64,000 nucleotides of DNA from Lautropia sp. (GTDB taxonomy: Bacteria; Pseudomonadota; Gammaproteobacteria; Burkholderiales; Burkholderiaceae_E). The notes beneath the pieces are model-generated. The model saw only the letters and a program-made list of their open reading frames with translations, had not been told where the DNA came from and made no database searches. Below are positions 1 through 8,511 of this stretch, one piece after another. The stretch lies in assembly GCA_030530775.1 (NCBI GenBank), contig JAUMUG010000002.1:186001-250000 (forward strand), in the 5' to 3' direction. A program made the position numbers and the translations under genes. Positions within the stretch are counted from its first letter, which is position 1. Each line of letters starts with the position of its first letter.

Positions 1-1
1 G

Positions 2-775
2 TTGGTCAATCAGTTCGTCTACCTCGAAGACGGCGGCACACCACTGTTTGCGCAGGTGCGCCGCATCGAGGGCCATCAGGCGGTGCTGCGCACCGTACGC
101 GACTTCACAGAGAACCGTCATGCGATCTGGGGCATCACGGCACGCAACCGCGAGCAGAACTTTGCACTCAATCTGCTGCTCGACCCGGACATCGATTTCG
201 TGACCCTGCTCGGTCAGGCCGGCACCGGCAAGACCCTGCTGGCCTTGACGGCCGGTCTGGCGCAGACGCTCGACCAGAAACGCTTTTCCGAAATCATCAT
301 GACCCGAGCCACCGTACCGGTCGGTGATGACATCGGCTACCTGCCCGGCACCGAAGAAGAGAAAATGCAGCCCTGGATGGGCGCACTGGAAGACAACCTC
401 GAAGTACTGAACCACGGCAGCGCCGGCGGCGACTGGGGCCGTGCCGCCGCCGCCGATCTGATCCGCTCGCGGGTCAAGGTCAAGTCGATGTCCTTCATGC
501 GCGGACGCACCTTCAACAACAAGTACCTGATCATCGACGAGGCACAGAATCTGACGCCGAAGCAGATGAAAACGCTGGCCACCCGTGCCGGTCCGGGTAC
601 CAAGGTGGTCTGCCTGGGCAACATCGCCCAGATCGATACACCCTATCTGACCGAAGCCTCCTCGGGCCTGACCTACGTGGTCGAGCGCTTCAAGGGCTGG
701 GCACATGGCGGGCACTTGACCCTGCAGCGTGGCGAACGCTCGCGTCTGGCGGATTTTGCCGCCAGCACACTCTGA
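2..775 (+). CDS. PhoH-family ATPase, C-terminal part (5' end outside window)
   Basis: This is the ATPase half of a PhoH/YlaK-type protein, and the window begins inside the gene. The reading frame is open from the first bases with no believable start, so the N-terminal part, a PIN domain in the long form of this family, should lie upstream. A Walker A motif GQAGTGKTLL is at residues 71-80 of the visible part. A Walker B segment LIIDEAQN is near residue 176, followed by a conserved PhoH stretch ending in GNIAQID. The family is linked to RNA metabolism and often to phosphate or stress responses, but the substrate is not settled. The stop is TGA at 773-775. The family is clear from the motifs; its physiological role here is unknown. 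Confidence 0.9.
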   Translation: MVNQFVYLEDGGTPLFAQVRRIEGHQAVLRTVRDFTENRHAIWGITARNREQNFALNLLLDPDIDFVTLLGQAGTGKTLLALTAGLAQTLDQKRFSEIIMTRATVPVGDDIGYLPGTEEEKMQPWMGALEDNLEVLNHGSAGGDWGRAAAADLIRSRVKVKSMSFMRGRTFNNKYLIIDEAQNLTPKQMKTLATRAGPGTKVVCLGNIAQIDTPYLTEASSGLTYVVERFKGWAHGGHLTLQRGERSRLADFAASTL

Positions 776-1114
776 CCTATTCCGATGCGCGGGAACAACA
801 CAGGAGCGGCCAAACCCCAGTCACGGGGGTACAGTCGCTCCTGTGCTCCTCGGTGCTCCGAACCCGCGGGCCACGGCACTTCGTGCCGGCGTCCCTCATC
901 GGCAGGCGCTGGTTTTGGCGAAATTTCAGGCAGTTTACAGATCGGCGCTTTTTACACCTGTCGATAAATGCAATAATTGCTCGCCAAATACAACACGCTC
1001 AATACAGTCGAGCGTGATCGACGGGTCGGACTCTCCCGGACGCTTTGTGTCGTTCGCGGTGCGATTCGAGATCCACCTCGATCGTTCAATCGATCGCCAT
1101 CATCTCTCCGCTTC
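776..1114. other. Intergenic spacer, no gene seen
   Basis: No gene-like frame is visible in these 339 bases. There is a short perfect hairpin CGGCAC-TTC-GTGCCG with no T-run after it. Further on, TTTACA (951-956) and AATAAT (972-977) could be a weak promoter with a short 15-base spacer for the acyltransferase. Neither is strong evidence. Confidence 0.4.
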
Positions 1115-2245
1115 ATGGAAAAATCATTGCCCCCCGGCAGCAGTGCCCCTGCTGCCACCGCTCCCCGTCAGGACAAAACACTCTACTCCATTCAGGCGTT
1201 GCGCTTCATTGCTGCAGCCCTGGTGGTCGTCAGCCACATACGTACCGAATATGGCATGGCGCCATTCGGCAGCGCAGGGGTCGACATCTTCTTCGTCATG
1301 TCCGGCTTCATCATCCATTACGTCACGCAGAATGGTGCGCCACAGTTCTTCACCCGGCGCCTGATCCGGATCGTGCCGCTGTACTGGATGGGTACACTGG
1401 GTCTGGCTGCCATTGCGATGGTTGCCCCCCAGATTCTCAACAACGTGGATTTCAGCATCACCCGCCTGCTGGGTTCGCTGTTCTTCTATCCGATCTGGGA
1501 TGCCAACGTGCAGTATCACCTGCCGCTTTTGATGCTCGGCTGGTCGCTGAACTACGAAATCTTGTTTTATCTGCTGTATTTCGTGGCGCTCAACATCTCG
1601 CACCGCTACCGGATGCAGATCTGTTCGGTGATGCTGCTGGCCCTGACGGCGATTCACCCCTTCGTCGCCCCCGAGTCGGCCCTCTCCTACTGGAGTGATG
1701 GCTACATCCTCGAGTTCATCTATGGCATGGTGCTGGCCCAGCTCGTTTTCAGCAAGATCTTCTTGCAAAATGCCAAACTGCACTGGCTGTTTTCCATCGC
1801 CGGGCTGTTCCTTTTCTGCTATCTGCTGCTGCCGTCGACCGGGTACATCAGCCCCGAAATGGCGCTCAACAAATGGGTCCGTGTGGTGTTGATCGGCTTG
1901 CCCAGCACGGCGCTGGTGCTGCTGACACTGGCCTGCGAGCAATCGATCCGTCGCTTCAGCCCCGCCGTCAAGTCCAGCATCAACTTCCTGGGCGAGCTGT
2001 CCTACCCGATCTACATCTTCCACGTCTATGTGATGGGTGCGATCAAACGGGTGGGGGCGCTGGAATGGGGCATGGTGATCTATTGCTCGACCGTCGCCAT
2101 CGCCACGCTGAGCTTCTCGGCCGCCATCTTCCTGCTGTACGAGAAACCGGTGCGTAACTACCTGACGGCTCGTCTGATCCGTCGCAAGCCCAAGACCCCC
2201 ACCCCCTTCGACGGCTCGCCATCGCAGCCGGCGGCCATGGCTTGA
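1115..2245 (+). CDS. Acyltransferase family 3 membrane protein
   Basis: This is an integral membrane O-acyltransferase of the Acyltransferase_3 family, about 376 residues. Such enzymes transfer acetyl or similar groups to cell-surface sugars such as O-antigen, exopolysaccharide or Nod-factor-like molecules. The start at ATG 1115 gives the family's typical N-terminus, YSIQALRFIAAALVVVSHI, which contains the conserved Arg and His of helix 1. About ten hydrophobic segments follow through to residue 350. The frame stays open upstream to 977 but that stretch does not look like protein. A strong terminator lies at 2306-2343. The neighbours give no hint of the acceptor. A sugar nucleotidyltransferase lies 5 kb away, but there is no surface-polysaccharide cluster. 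Confidence 0.85.
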   Translation: MEKSLPPGSSAPAATAPRQDKTLYSIQALRFIAAALVVVSHIRTEYGMAPFGSAGVDIFFVMSGFIIHYVTQNGAPQFFTRRLIRIVPLYWMGTLGLAAIAMVAPQILNNVDFSITRLLGSLFFYPIWDANVQYHLPLLMLGWSLNYEILFYLLYFVALNISHRYRMQICSVMLLALTAIHPFVAPESALSYWSDGYILEFIYGMVLAQLVFSKIFLQNAKLHWLFSIAGLFLFCYLLLPSTGYISPEMALNKWVRVVLIGLPSTALVLLTLACEQSIRRFSPAVKSSINFLGELSYPIYIFHVYVMGAIKRVGALEWGMVIYCSTVAIATLSFSAAIFLLYEKPVRNYLTARLIRRKPKTPTPFDGSPSQPAAMA

Positions 2246-2305
2246 CATGGTTCCTCCCCGCCCGTCGAGGCCTGGAGCCCCGACACCCGCGGCGGACAGA
2301 CGAGA

Positions 2306-2343
2306 ACGCCCCGAGCCGGAACACCGGTTTGGGGTGTTTTTTT
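2306..2343 (+). terminator. Intrinsic terminator after the acyltransferase gene
   Basis: A 14-bp stem (2306-2319 with 2324-2337, including three G-T pairs) has an AACA loop and runs into an uninterrupted T stretch to 2343. It is oriented for the + strand gene ending at 2245. It lies between two convergent genes, so it may also slow transcription out of dnaB, although the T-run on that side is weak. Confidence 0.85.
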
Positions 2344-2412
2344 GAGAGCCGATGCTTCTTCGCCAGCGTATCTCCATCCGGAGCGGCGATGACTCACGGA
2401 CCAGAGCACCGA

Positions 2413-3792
2413 TCAGTAGGCGCCCTGCGGCCCGGCATAGTTGTCGAACTTGGTGTACTGACCGTGGAAGGCCAGTGTGACCGAACCAATCGGGCCGTTG
2501 CGCTGCTTGCCGATGATGATCTCGGCCATACCCTTGGTGTCGGCATCCGGATCGTAGCGGTCGTCACGATGGATGAAGAAGATCACGTCCGCATCCTGTT
2601 CGATCGAGCCGGATTCGCGCAGATCGCTCATGATCGGCTTCTTGTCCTGACGCTTCTCGACCTCACGCGAAAGCTGCGACAGCGCGATCAGCGGGCATTT
2701 CAACTCCTTGGCCAGCGATTTCAGCGCCCGCGAGATCTCGCCCACCTGAGTGGCCCGGTTCTCGGTACCGCCACCGTTCGGCGCCGACATCAGCTGCAGA
2801 TAGTCGACGATGATCAGCCCCAGCCCGCCTTCGTCCTTGAAGCGCCGGTCCAGACGCCGGGCACGGGCCCGCAGCTCAAAGGGGTTGAGCGCCGGCGTCT
2901 CGTCGATGAACAGCGGTGCCTTGTCCATCTTGGCCATCGCGCTGGTCAGCCGCTCGAAATCATCCTCGTTCAACTGCCCATTGCGCAGCCGCTGCTGATC
3001 GAGCCGACCGATCGAGCCGAGCAGACGCATCGTCAGCTGCTCGGCGCCCATCTCCATACTGAAAACCGCCACCGCTTTGTTGCCATTGAGCGCAACATTT
3101 TCGCCGATGTTCAGCGCAAACGCCGTCTTGCCGACCGAAGGTCTGGCGGCCACGATGATCAGATCACCCGGCTGCATACCCGAGGTCATCCGATCCAAGT
3201 CGATGAAGCCCGTCGGCACGCCGGTGATCTCGCTGGGGTTCTCGCGGCCGTACAGCTCCTCGATCCGCATGAACACCTTGTTGGTCAGCGTACCCAGATC
3301 CTGAAAGTCCTGCTGCTTCTTGCCACTGTTCTCGGCGATCTTGAAAACCTTGGCCTCGGCCGCATCGAGTACTTCATTGACCGGCTTTCCCTGTGCATCG
3401 AAGGCATCGCTGGCAATCTCGTCCGCCACCCCGATCAAACGACGCAGCACGGCGCGATCACGCACCATTTCGGCATAATGGGTGATATTGGCCGCCGAAG
3501 CCACCGTGTTGGACAAGCTGGCCAGATAGGCCGGGCCACCGGCATCTTCGAGCCGGCCCGACTGCTTCAGCGCATCGATGACGGTCAGGGCGTCAGCCGG
3601 ACGTTCGCGGCGCAGCAAATCCACCATATGCTGCCAGATCAGGCGATGATCGAGCCGGTAGAAATCATCTTCGCTCAGCAGATCGGCCACATCGTCCCAG
3701 ACCCGATTGTTCAGCAACAACCCACCCAGCACCGACTGCTCGGCCTCGACCGAATGCGGCGGCAACCGCAACTGGGAGACTTCCTTGTCCAT
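2413..3792 (-). CDS. dnaB: Replicative DNA helicase DnaB
   Basis: This is the hexameric 5'-3' helicase that unwinds DNA at the replication fork and recruits primase. At 459 residues it has the normal family length. The N-terminal domain begins QLRLPPHSVEAEQSVLGGLL. The RecA-like domain carries Walker A ARPSVGKTAFA near residue 205, then the conserved SQLSREVEKR and DLRESGSIEQDADVI segments. It is the last gene of the rpsF-priB-rpsR-rplI cluster but is separated from rplI by 332 bases that hold a terminator-like hairpin. It is therefore probably transcribed at least partly from its own promoter. No intein or insertion is present. Confidence 0.97.
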   Translation of the reverse strand: MDKEVSQLRLPPHSVEAEQSVLGGLLLNNRVWDDVADLLSEDDFYRLDHRLIWQHMVDLLRRERPADALTVIDALKQSGRLEDAGGPAYLASLSNTVASAANITHYAEMVRDRAVLRRLIGVADEIASDAFDAQGKPVNEVLDAAEAKVFKIAENSGKKQQDFQDLGTLTNKVFMRIEELYGRENPSEITGVPTGFIDLDRMTSGMQPGDLIIVAARPSVGKTAFALNIGENVALNGNKAVAVFSMEMGAEQLTMRLLGSIGRLDQQRLRNGQLNEDDFERLTSAMAKMDKAPLFIDETPALNPFELRARARRLDRRFKDEGGLGLIIVDYLQLMSAPNGGGTENRATQVGEISRALKSLAKELKCPLIALSQLSREVEKRQDKKPIMSDLRESGSIEQDADVIFFIHRDDRYDPDADTKGMAEIIIGKQRNGPIGSVTLAFHGQYTKFDNYAGPQGAY

Positions 3793-4011
3793 GTTCCTTT
3801 TGCCTCACCCCTGAGCCAGCCCGATTGCCGGGCGGACCTACTCGTCGAAACGCAAAGCAAGCATCCTGCCGACCATTCGCTGTCCTGCAGGCAGACGCCT
3901 CGTCGACCACACACGCTTTCCCGGCGGCCGACTCTTTCCCGAAGACCCGAAACGGCCGCGAGCGACCGAGCCGTTTGATTTGTCTGGTTTGATTCGTTTG
4001 ATTTCGTCGAA

Positions 4012-4062
4012 ACAAAAAGCTGCAAGACAGACCACTGCGCGGCAGTCCATCCTACAGCTTTT
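4012..4062 (-). terminator. Probable intrinsic terminator after rplI
   Basis: On the minus strand AAAAGCTG (4055-4062) pairs with CAGCTTTT (4015-4022). An inner stem ACTGC/GCAGT stiffens the long loop, and the sequence runs out into TTTTTGTTT. It lies 63-113 bases past the rplI stop codon. The long loop makes its efficiency uncertain. Confidence 0.6.
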
Positions 4063-4078
4063 CCCGGGCCGTGCCACC

Positions 4079-4109
4079 TTTCTTCGCCCTGGCCCCCAGG
4101 GCGAAGAAG
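4079..4109 (-). repeat. Strong hairpin directly after rplI
   Basis: A stem of about 13 bp (CTTCTTCGCCCTG pairing with CAGGGCGAAGAAG, read on the minus strand) with a GC-rich five-base loop starts 15 bases past the rplI stop. No T-run follows, so it is not an intrinsic terminator alone. It could protect the 3' end of the ribosomal-protein mRNA or act as a processing site. Confidence 0.55.
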
Positions 4110-4124
4110 CCGAGGCGGCGGCGA

Positions 4125-4580
4125 TCAGGCGGTTTCGCCGACCACGTTCACGGTGATGTCCACCACCACATCGGTGTGCAGCACGACCTGGGCCGGATGC
4201 TCGCCGATGGTCTTGATGTGGCCCTGCGGCAGACGGACCATCTGCTTCTGCACCGACTCGAAGCCTGCCTTGTGCAGGGCATCGGCGATGTTGGCATTGG
4301 TGACCGAACCGAACAGACGGCCATCGACACCAGCCTTTTCGGTCAACGAGAACTGGCGGCCGGCCAGTTTCTCACCTTCGGCCTGGGCGGCGGCCAACCT
4401 CTCGGCCTGAACCCGCTCCAGCTCGGCACGGCGTGCCTCGAACTCGGCCACGGCAGCAGCCGTCGCACGGCGAGCCTTTCCCTGCGGGATCAGGTAGTTG
4501 CGCGCATAGCCGTCCTTGACACGGACCACGTCTCCCAGCTGACCAAGGTTGATAACTTTCTCAAGCAAAATAATCTGCAT
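4125..4580 (-). CDS. rplI: 50S ribosomal protein L9
   Basis: L9 binds 23S rRNA near the L1 stalk and helps maintain reading frame. The start is set at the second of two adjacent ATG codons, giving the family N-terminus [19 protein letters not shown] with the [13 protein letters not shown] rRNA-binding segment. A GGAG ribosome-binding sequence stands at a suitable distance. After the N-terminal domain comes the long Ala/Glu-rich connecting helix (about residues 45-75) and the C-terminal domain. It follows rpsR by 76 bases and ends the ribosomal part of the operon. Starting one codon earlier at 4583 is also possible. Confidence 0.97.
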   Translation of the reverse strand: MQIILLEKVINLGQLGDVVRVKDGYARNYLIPQGKARRATAAAVAEFEARRAELERVQAERLAAAQAEGEKLAGRQFSLTEKAGVDGRLFGSVTNANIADALHKAGFESVQKQMVRLPQGHIKTIGEHPAQVVLHTDVVVDITVNVVGETA

Positions 4581-4656
4581 CATGCGCTCCTGCCAGATGG
4601 CACCCTGCCCAAGCCGATTGCATCCGCATCGGGCGCGCCACCTCGCGGTATCGGTA

Positions 4657-4932
4657 TCAGTGGTTGTCGGTGTAAGGCATCAGAGCCAGGAAACGGGCAC
4701 GACGAATGGCCGTGGACAGCTGACGCTGGAAACGGGCCTGGGTGCCAGTCAGACGGGCGGGGATGATCTTGCCCTGCTCGGTCACGAAATCCTTCAGAGT
4801 GTCGACATCCTTGTAGTCGATCCACTCGACCTTCTCGGCCGTGAAACGGCAGAATTTTTTGCGCTTGAACAGCGCGGACTGGGCGGGACGCTTGGGTTTG
4901 CGGTCTTTGCTGCCGCGACGAAAACCAACCAT
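4657..4932 (-). CDS. rpsR: 30S ribosomal protein S18
   Basis: S18 binds 16S rRNA in the platform as a heterodimer with S6, whose gene opens this operon. The 91-residue product has the lysine-rich N-terminus, the [15 protein letters not shown] stretch and the C-terminal [18 protein letters not shown] core typical of the family. It starts 24 bases after priB. Confidence 0.97.
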   Translation of the reverse strand: MVGFRRGSKDRKPKRPAQSALFKRKKFCRFTAEKVEWIDYKDVDTLKDFVTEQGKIIPARLTGTQARFQRQLSTAIRRARFLALMPYTDNH

Positions 4933-4956
4933 GATGAAACCTCGATGAGTGTTTGT

Positions 4957-5331
4957 TCAGTTCAGATCGATACGTGTCAGGTGGACCCGCAGAATCCGGC
5001 TGCTTCTGCGAAGCGGTGCCAGAAAGCCCGTAACCGTCAACCGGGAGCCCGGCTGGATCTGCGCAAACGCGTGGGCCACATCGCCCATTGCCACTGCGCC
5101 GACCTCGAACCCGATCTGCCGCCCGATACCAGCTTCCAGCTGCTCGGACCGGTGAACCAGTCTGCCTTCCATCACCGGAACACCCGCCGGGGTGTAGCGC
5201 ATCACGCCGCGCTCCGTCAGACAGGCGCTCAGGATCAAGGTGTTGCAGCCCGGGGCAGTCTGCCCGTCATCCGACAATTCGTCGAATGGGGGATGTTGCA
5301 GCCCTCGTCGATTGTTCGGGTATACCGACAC
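4957..5331 (-). CDS. priB: Primosomal replication protein N (PriB)
   Basis: PriB is a small single-stranded-DNA-binding OB-fold protein that helps PriA restart stalled forks. Its gene sits between rpsF and rpsR in beta- and gammaproteobacteria, as here. The core runs from NTLILSACLTERGVMRYTPAG through LVHRSEQLEAGIGRQ to SRLTVTGFLAPL. The start is uncertain. A GTG at 5331 gives 124 residues with about 28 extra N-terminal residues compared with usual PriB, and there is no ATG closer to the OB fold. A TTG start further in would give a more normal length. The first 28 residues should be treated as doubtful. Confidence 0.9.
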   Translation of the reverse strand: MSVYPNNRRGLQHPPFDELSDDGQTAPGCNTLILSACLTERGVMRYTPAGVPVMEGRLVHRSEQLEAGIGRQIGFEVGAVAMGDVAHAFAQIQPGSRLTVTGFLAPLRRSSRILRVHLTRIDLN

Positions 5332-5343
5332 GCCCGCCGTCGA

Positions 5344-5730
5344 TTACTCGGCGGAAGCGTTGTTGTCTGCGGATGCCTCGGTGTTGACCACACGACGCGA
5401 TTCTTCTTTCTGCAGACGCTTGCTCATGACCGAAGGACCGGTCTCGGCCTTGTCCATCCGCACCACCAGGTGACGCAGCACGGCGTCATTGAAGCGGAAG
5501 GCGTTTTCGATTTCGGCCAGGCTTTCCTGATCGCACTCGACATTCATCAGCACATAGTGTGCCTTGGCGATCTTCTGGATCGGGTAGGCAAGCTGCAGGC
5601 GCCCCCAGTCCTCGACCCGGTGCATCTTGCCGCTGCGGCCTTCAACCATCTGCTTGTAGCGCTCGATCATTGCAGGCACTTGTTCGCTCTGGTCCGGATG
5701 GACCATGAACACGATTTCATAATGTCGCAT
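5344..5730 (-). CDS. rpsF: 30S ribosomal protein S6
   Basis: S6 pairs with S18 on the 30S platform. The start at 5730 gives [19 protein letters not shown], matching the family exactly, and a product of 128 residues. The frame stays open upstream but without protein character. The body has the conserved [20 protein letters not shown] and [14 protein letters not shown] segments, then a short acidic tail ending SADNNASAE. It is the first gene of the rpsF-priB-rpsR-rplI operon, and its promoter should lie in the 300 bases before it. In many bacteria the S6:S18 complex binds the leader of this operon to repress it; I could not identify that structure here. Confidence 0.97.
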   Translation of the reverse strand: MRHYEIVFMVHPDQSEQVPAMIERYKQMVEGRSGKMHRVEDWGRLQLAYPIQKIAKAHYVLMNVECDQESLAEIENAFRFNDAVLRHLVVRMDKAETGPSVMSKRLQKEESRRVVNTEASADNNASAE

Positions 5731-6031
5731 GGATTTCCCTCGTGGATTTCCGTTGGAGAAAGCCACCGGCCGGCATCCATGAAGCAGCGCTCCGACACCT
5801 CGGATGCACGGGAAACCATCCACGGGGACGGATCCGCCGAGTGTACGAAACCACCGCCGGCATGATTGCCGGGCTGATCAACGCGCGGACCGCGATATCC
5901 GCACACATCAGCCGACCGTGTGGCAAGGAATCCATGATGATAACCGGTATCCGGCAGTTTGTCGCGCAGCACGCCGGAACCCCGGGTCCCCGCACAGGAA
6001 CCCCGGGCCCCGCACACGGAGCAGCACACGC
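5731..6031. other. Leader region of the rpsF operon
   Basis: This is non-coding on both strands as far as I can see. It should contain the promoter and leader of the ribosomal operon, but I cannot point to convincing -35/-10 boxes or to a clear S6:S18 autoregulatory structure. A small direct repeat (AACCCCGGG twice near 5979 and 6000) is the only visible pattern. Confidence 0.4.
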
Positions 6032-6346
6032 CTACAGTGAATAGAGCCCGCCCCGAGCCGCCACCATCGGCATGGCCCGCCGCTTCAGTCGATCGACCAT
6101 CTGGATGTACTCTCGCATCGCTTCCTCGGGGCCGGTGCCGGCCAGCGAGTGCCAGGCATCCCATCGCGAACGCCCGTCCAGATCGGAAAAACCCGGCCGT
6201 TTTCCGGTCACGTCACCGACGGTGGCCTGCATCACCAGTGCGTGGAGCCGCAACTGATTGATCCGTCCCGGTTGCACAGACAGATCCAGTACATCCTGCT
6301 GCGCCCGGCGAAAGGCCTGTTCGAGACTGGACGGGGAACTGGACAT
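6032..6346 (-). CDS. Acyl-CoA-binding protein
   Basis: This is a small soluble protein (104 residues) of the acyl-CoA-binding (ACBP) family, which holds long-chain acyl-CoA esters in the cytoplasm. The signature is present: LHALVMQATVGDVTG, then RPGFSDLDGRSRWDAWHSL, then EEAMREYIQMVDRLKRR. The four-helix bundle is full length. The gene stands alone between a 2H phosphoesterase and the rpsF operon, all on the minus strand, with 234 bases upstream. Bacterial ACBPs are patchy in distribution; a role in fatty-acid degradation or lipid synthesis is inferred from the family only. Confidence 0.92.
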   Translation of the reverse strand: MSSSPSSLEQAFRRAQQDVLDLSVQPGRINQLRLHALVMQATVGDVTGKRPGFSDLDGRSRWDAWHSLAGTGPEEAMREYIQMVDRLKRRAMPMVAARGGLYSL

Positions 6347-6580
6347 GGCAAATACGATCTATCTCCTCGGCGATGCAATCCGCTATTGCCACCGATCACA
6401 CGCTTGAACGGATCGCCCCCCACCGATCAAGCACATGCATGACGAACCCCTGCTGCCGACGATGGACATCGCTGCAGTTCGAAAGACGGACCAAGGGGCA
6501 AAAAGGGAGCACGACGACGCGACAAGCATACTCGCCCCCCATTTTCGAACCGATAGGGGGAAACCCCGGTTTTGCGAAAT

Positions 6581-7399
6581 TTACGTCGATATTGGCCGAC
6601 GAAGTTGTCTGTTGACGACAGAAAGCGGAATTCTCAGAAAGCAGTCCCAATCCGCCACCCGCCCCAGCCCCTGGGCACCCGCCCGGGGACGGACCCCTAC
6701 CAGCGTATCGAAGCACAGCGGCTCCCCGGCGATACATGGCCGCCGGGTCAGCGCCTGCCGATACCCGGCCGGCAGCTGGGCATAACAAAGGCTCATATGC
6801 GGCTCGAAGGCGGGTGCCCAGGTACTCGTCGGGCTGCTCGCAGCGGCTGCCATGCCATCGATTGCATCGGAACGGACCGAAGCAGAGGTGCCGTTCACGG
6901 CAGGCGCTCGCTCCGCAAAGCAGCTGCCTCCAGCCGTGCCCCATCCCTGTCCCGATGGACGTGTCCCTCCGTCCTTCGACGGAGCGGAGGACTCGACCGC
7001 ACCGGCGTTTCCTGCGACCCATGCCGCCACCGCCGCATCCAGTACCGCTGCCAGCTCCCGCCGCTGCGCATCCAGGGCCGCCAACGCTTCGGCCGAGTCA
7101 CCGAAGCGAATGAACAGCGTCTGAAAATAATGCTCGGTCTGTCCCCGCGTTCCGGCGGACAGACGCAGTGCCTGCAGACGCCGCTGCAGCTGCCGGCTCA
7201 GCACATCCCAATCCAGGCCATCGGGCAACCGGCTCAGCGCCAGCGTCAGATGGGGCTCGAAGACAGGCCCGCCGGTCTGCGCCGCCAACTGCTCGATGAC
7301 CTGCCGCAGGTGCTGCAGCGACGGTTCGGCCGGCACCAACCACCAGGCATGGGGACGCATCAGCGCCAAGGCGCTTTCCCCTTCATCAGTAGGCACCAT
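6581..7399 (-). CDS. 2H phosphoesterase (2'-5' RNA ligase / cyclic phosphodiesterase-like)
   Basis: This protein of about 272 residues has the two HxTx/HxSx motifs of the 2H phosphoesterase superfamily: EPHLTLAL in the N-terminal half and EPHMSLCY in the C-terminal half. The opening RPHAWWLVP and the closing CFDTLVGVRP resemble plant and fungal cyclic phosphodiesterase-like (CPDase) proteins more than bacterial ThpR. The substrate is probably a 2',3'-cyclic or ADP-ribose cyclic phosphate. About 65 Gly/Ser/Ala-rich residues are inserted just before the second motif, which is unusual. ATG 7399 is preferred because GGAA lies about ten bases before it; 7411 and 7360 are alternatives. It overlaps the upstream nucleotidyltransferase gene by 14 bases, suggesting co-translation. 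Confidence 0.82.
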   Translation of the reverse strand: MVPTDEGESALALMRPHAWWLVPAEPSLQHLRQVIEQLAAQTGGPVFEPHLTLALSRLPDGLDWDVLSRQLQRRLQALRLSAGTRGQTEHYFQTLFIRFGDSAEALAALDAQRRELAAVLDAAVAAWVAGNAGAVESSAPSKDGGTRPSGQGWGTAGGSCFAERAPAVNGTSASVRSDAIDGMAAAASSPTSTWAPAFEPHMSLCYAQLPAGYRQALTRRPCIAGEPLCFDTLVGVRPRAGAQGLGRVADWDCFLRIPLSVVNRQLRRPIST

Positions 7400-8249
7400 C
7401 GAGTTTTCCATTCCAAACGCCCGGAAAATCCTGGGCGACGGTAATGCCATCCGGTTCGCCGATGTCCAGGAAGCGCCCTTGCGGAAAGAACACGCTGTCG
7501 ACGTGCAGACCGGCACGGATGGCTGCCGAGATCACTGCCCCGACCGGCCATTCCGGAGCCTTGGCGGCCGGGCTTTCACGCACGAACACTTCGGCCCGTG
7601 CGCCCAAACGGCGGCACTCCTCCTGCAAGAAACGGGTGAAACGTGTGTTCCAGACCGCAAACATCCAGCAGGTGTAATGATCGGGGCGGTTCGGCCGCTC
7701 TTCCTTGGTCTCCAGTCCATGCACCCGGCCGTTTCCGTCGACGGTGATGACATCGCCCGGCTCCCTGGCCGTGGCATCGAACAGGCCCAGAACCACATCG
7801 GCGCCGGTTTCTTTCTTGCGCGCCAGCAACGGCGTGAAGGAATCGACCGGCTCGATCAGGATGTCGGGAAAACCGAACACCACATCGGCGTCGCCGATGA
7901 AAGGCACGGCCTGCGCCAGCGAGAACGGCGGTCCCCAGGGCGCACCGACGTGCAGATAGGCGCAATCGATGCCCAGCCGACTGCCATCGCCATAGTAATC
8001 GGCGATATCCCATTTGCCGGGGCGGAGCACGAAGAAAATCCGTTGCGCGCCGGCCAGACGCATCCGGTCCACCAGATACTGTGAGACAGGCTTCGGCTTG
8101 CGGTCCGCACCTTCGGACGCCCGCTGATAACCCACCGGCACCAGCTCCTTGCTGAAAGGCAACGGTGCCAGCCGGGTGCCACGTCCCGCGGCCGGAATCA
8201 GGCCCACCAGCGGCGTCTGACCGTCCGGAGCACGGGGGATCGAAGTCAT
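7386..8249 (-). CDS. Sugar-phosphate nucleotidyltransferase (RmlA/GalU-like)
   Basis: This is a nucleotidyltransferase of 287 residues that would couple an NTP to a sugar 1-phosphate. The signature GLIPAAGRGTRLAPLPFSKEL, with the catalytic Arg and Lys, is near the N-terminus. Later come VVFGFPDILIEP, containing the metal-binding Asp, and the FLDIGEPDGITVAQ end typical of RmlA-like folds. The exact sugar and nucleotide cannot be read from sequence. ATG 8249 is chosen because a GGGGATC ribosome-binding sequence precedes it; 8282 is a possible upstream start. No other polysaccharide genes are next to it. The following gene overlaps its end by 14 bases. Confidence 0.85.
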   Translation of the reverse strand: MTSIPRAPDGQTPLVGLIPAAGRGTRLAPLPFSKELVPVGYQRASEGADRKPKPVSQYLVDRMRLAGAQRIFFVLRPGKWDIADYYGDGSRLGIDCAYLHVGAPWGPPFSLAQAVPFIGDADVVFGFPDILIEPVDSFTPLLARKKETGADVVLGLFDATAREPGDVITVDGNGRVHGLETKEERPNRPDHYTCWMFAVWNTRFTRFLQEECRRLGARAEVFVRESPAAKAPEWPVGAVISAAIRAGLHVDSVFFPQGRFLDIGEPDGITVAQDFPGVWNGKLDGAY

Positions 8250-8355
8250 TCGATCCCCAGGGTGTTGCTTATTTGTTTCCATGTTGATACATAACGAGAA
8301 ACTGTGACATAAAAGAGCGACAATCCAGTCAGCGGCCGATTGGTGAATCTCAATC

Positions 8356-8405
8356 GACCGTTTGTCGGTCCTAGCGTGGTAATGAGAGATTTTTCCAGAA
8401 AAATC
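8356..8405. repeat. Two perfect hairpins in a divergent promoter region
   Basis: GACCG-TTTGT-CGGTC (8356-8370) and GATTTTT-CCAG-AAAAATC (8388-8405) stand in the spacer between the minus-strand nucleotidyltransferase and the plus-strand barrel protein. The second has a poly-T first arm but no T-run after it, so it is not a terminator on the + strand. A weak promoter-like pair TTGATA/CATAAA (8284-8313, spacer 18) lies just upstream. These may be operators or leader structures. Confidence 0.4.
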
Positions 8406-8511
8406 AACCAACTGAGTTTTTCATATCAGGATGCTGTTCCCTCCTCCACCCCTGCTTCCTGGATGAATCGGGAAAAATGTTCACGGTACACCCCCTGGGG
8501 TGTCGACAACC

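Larger units (their letters stand above)
3793..4124. other. Spacer between rplI and dnaB with hairpins and GTTTGATT repeats
   Basis: There is no gene here. Read on the minus strand, the spacer holds in order a long perfect hairpin just after the rplI stop (4079-4109), a terminator-like hairpin (4012-4062), then three copies of AATCAAAC (seen as GTTTGATT on the + strand at 3973-3980, 3987-3994 and 3996-4003). The last 180 bases before dnaB show no further pattern. The layout suggests partial termination after the ribosomal genes and separate control of dnaB. Confidence 0.6.

Noticed and set aside
856..890. Hairpin after phoH as an intrinsic terminator
   Set aside because: There is no T-run after the short CGGCAC/GTGCCG stem.
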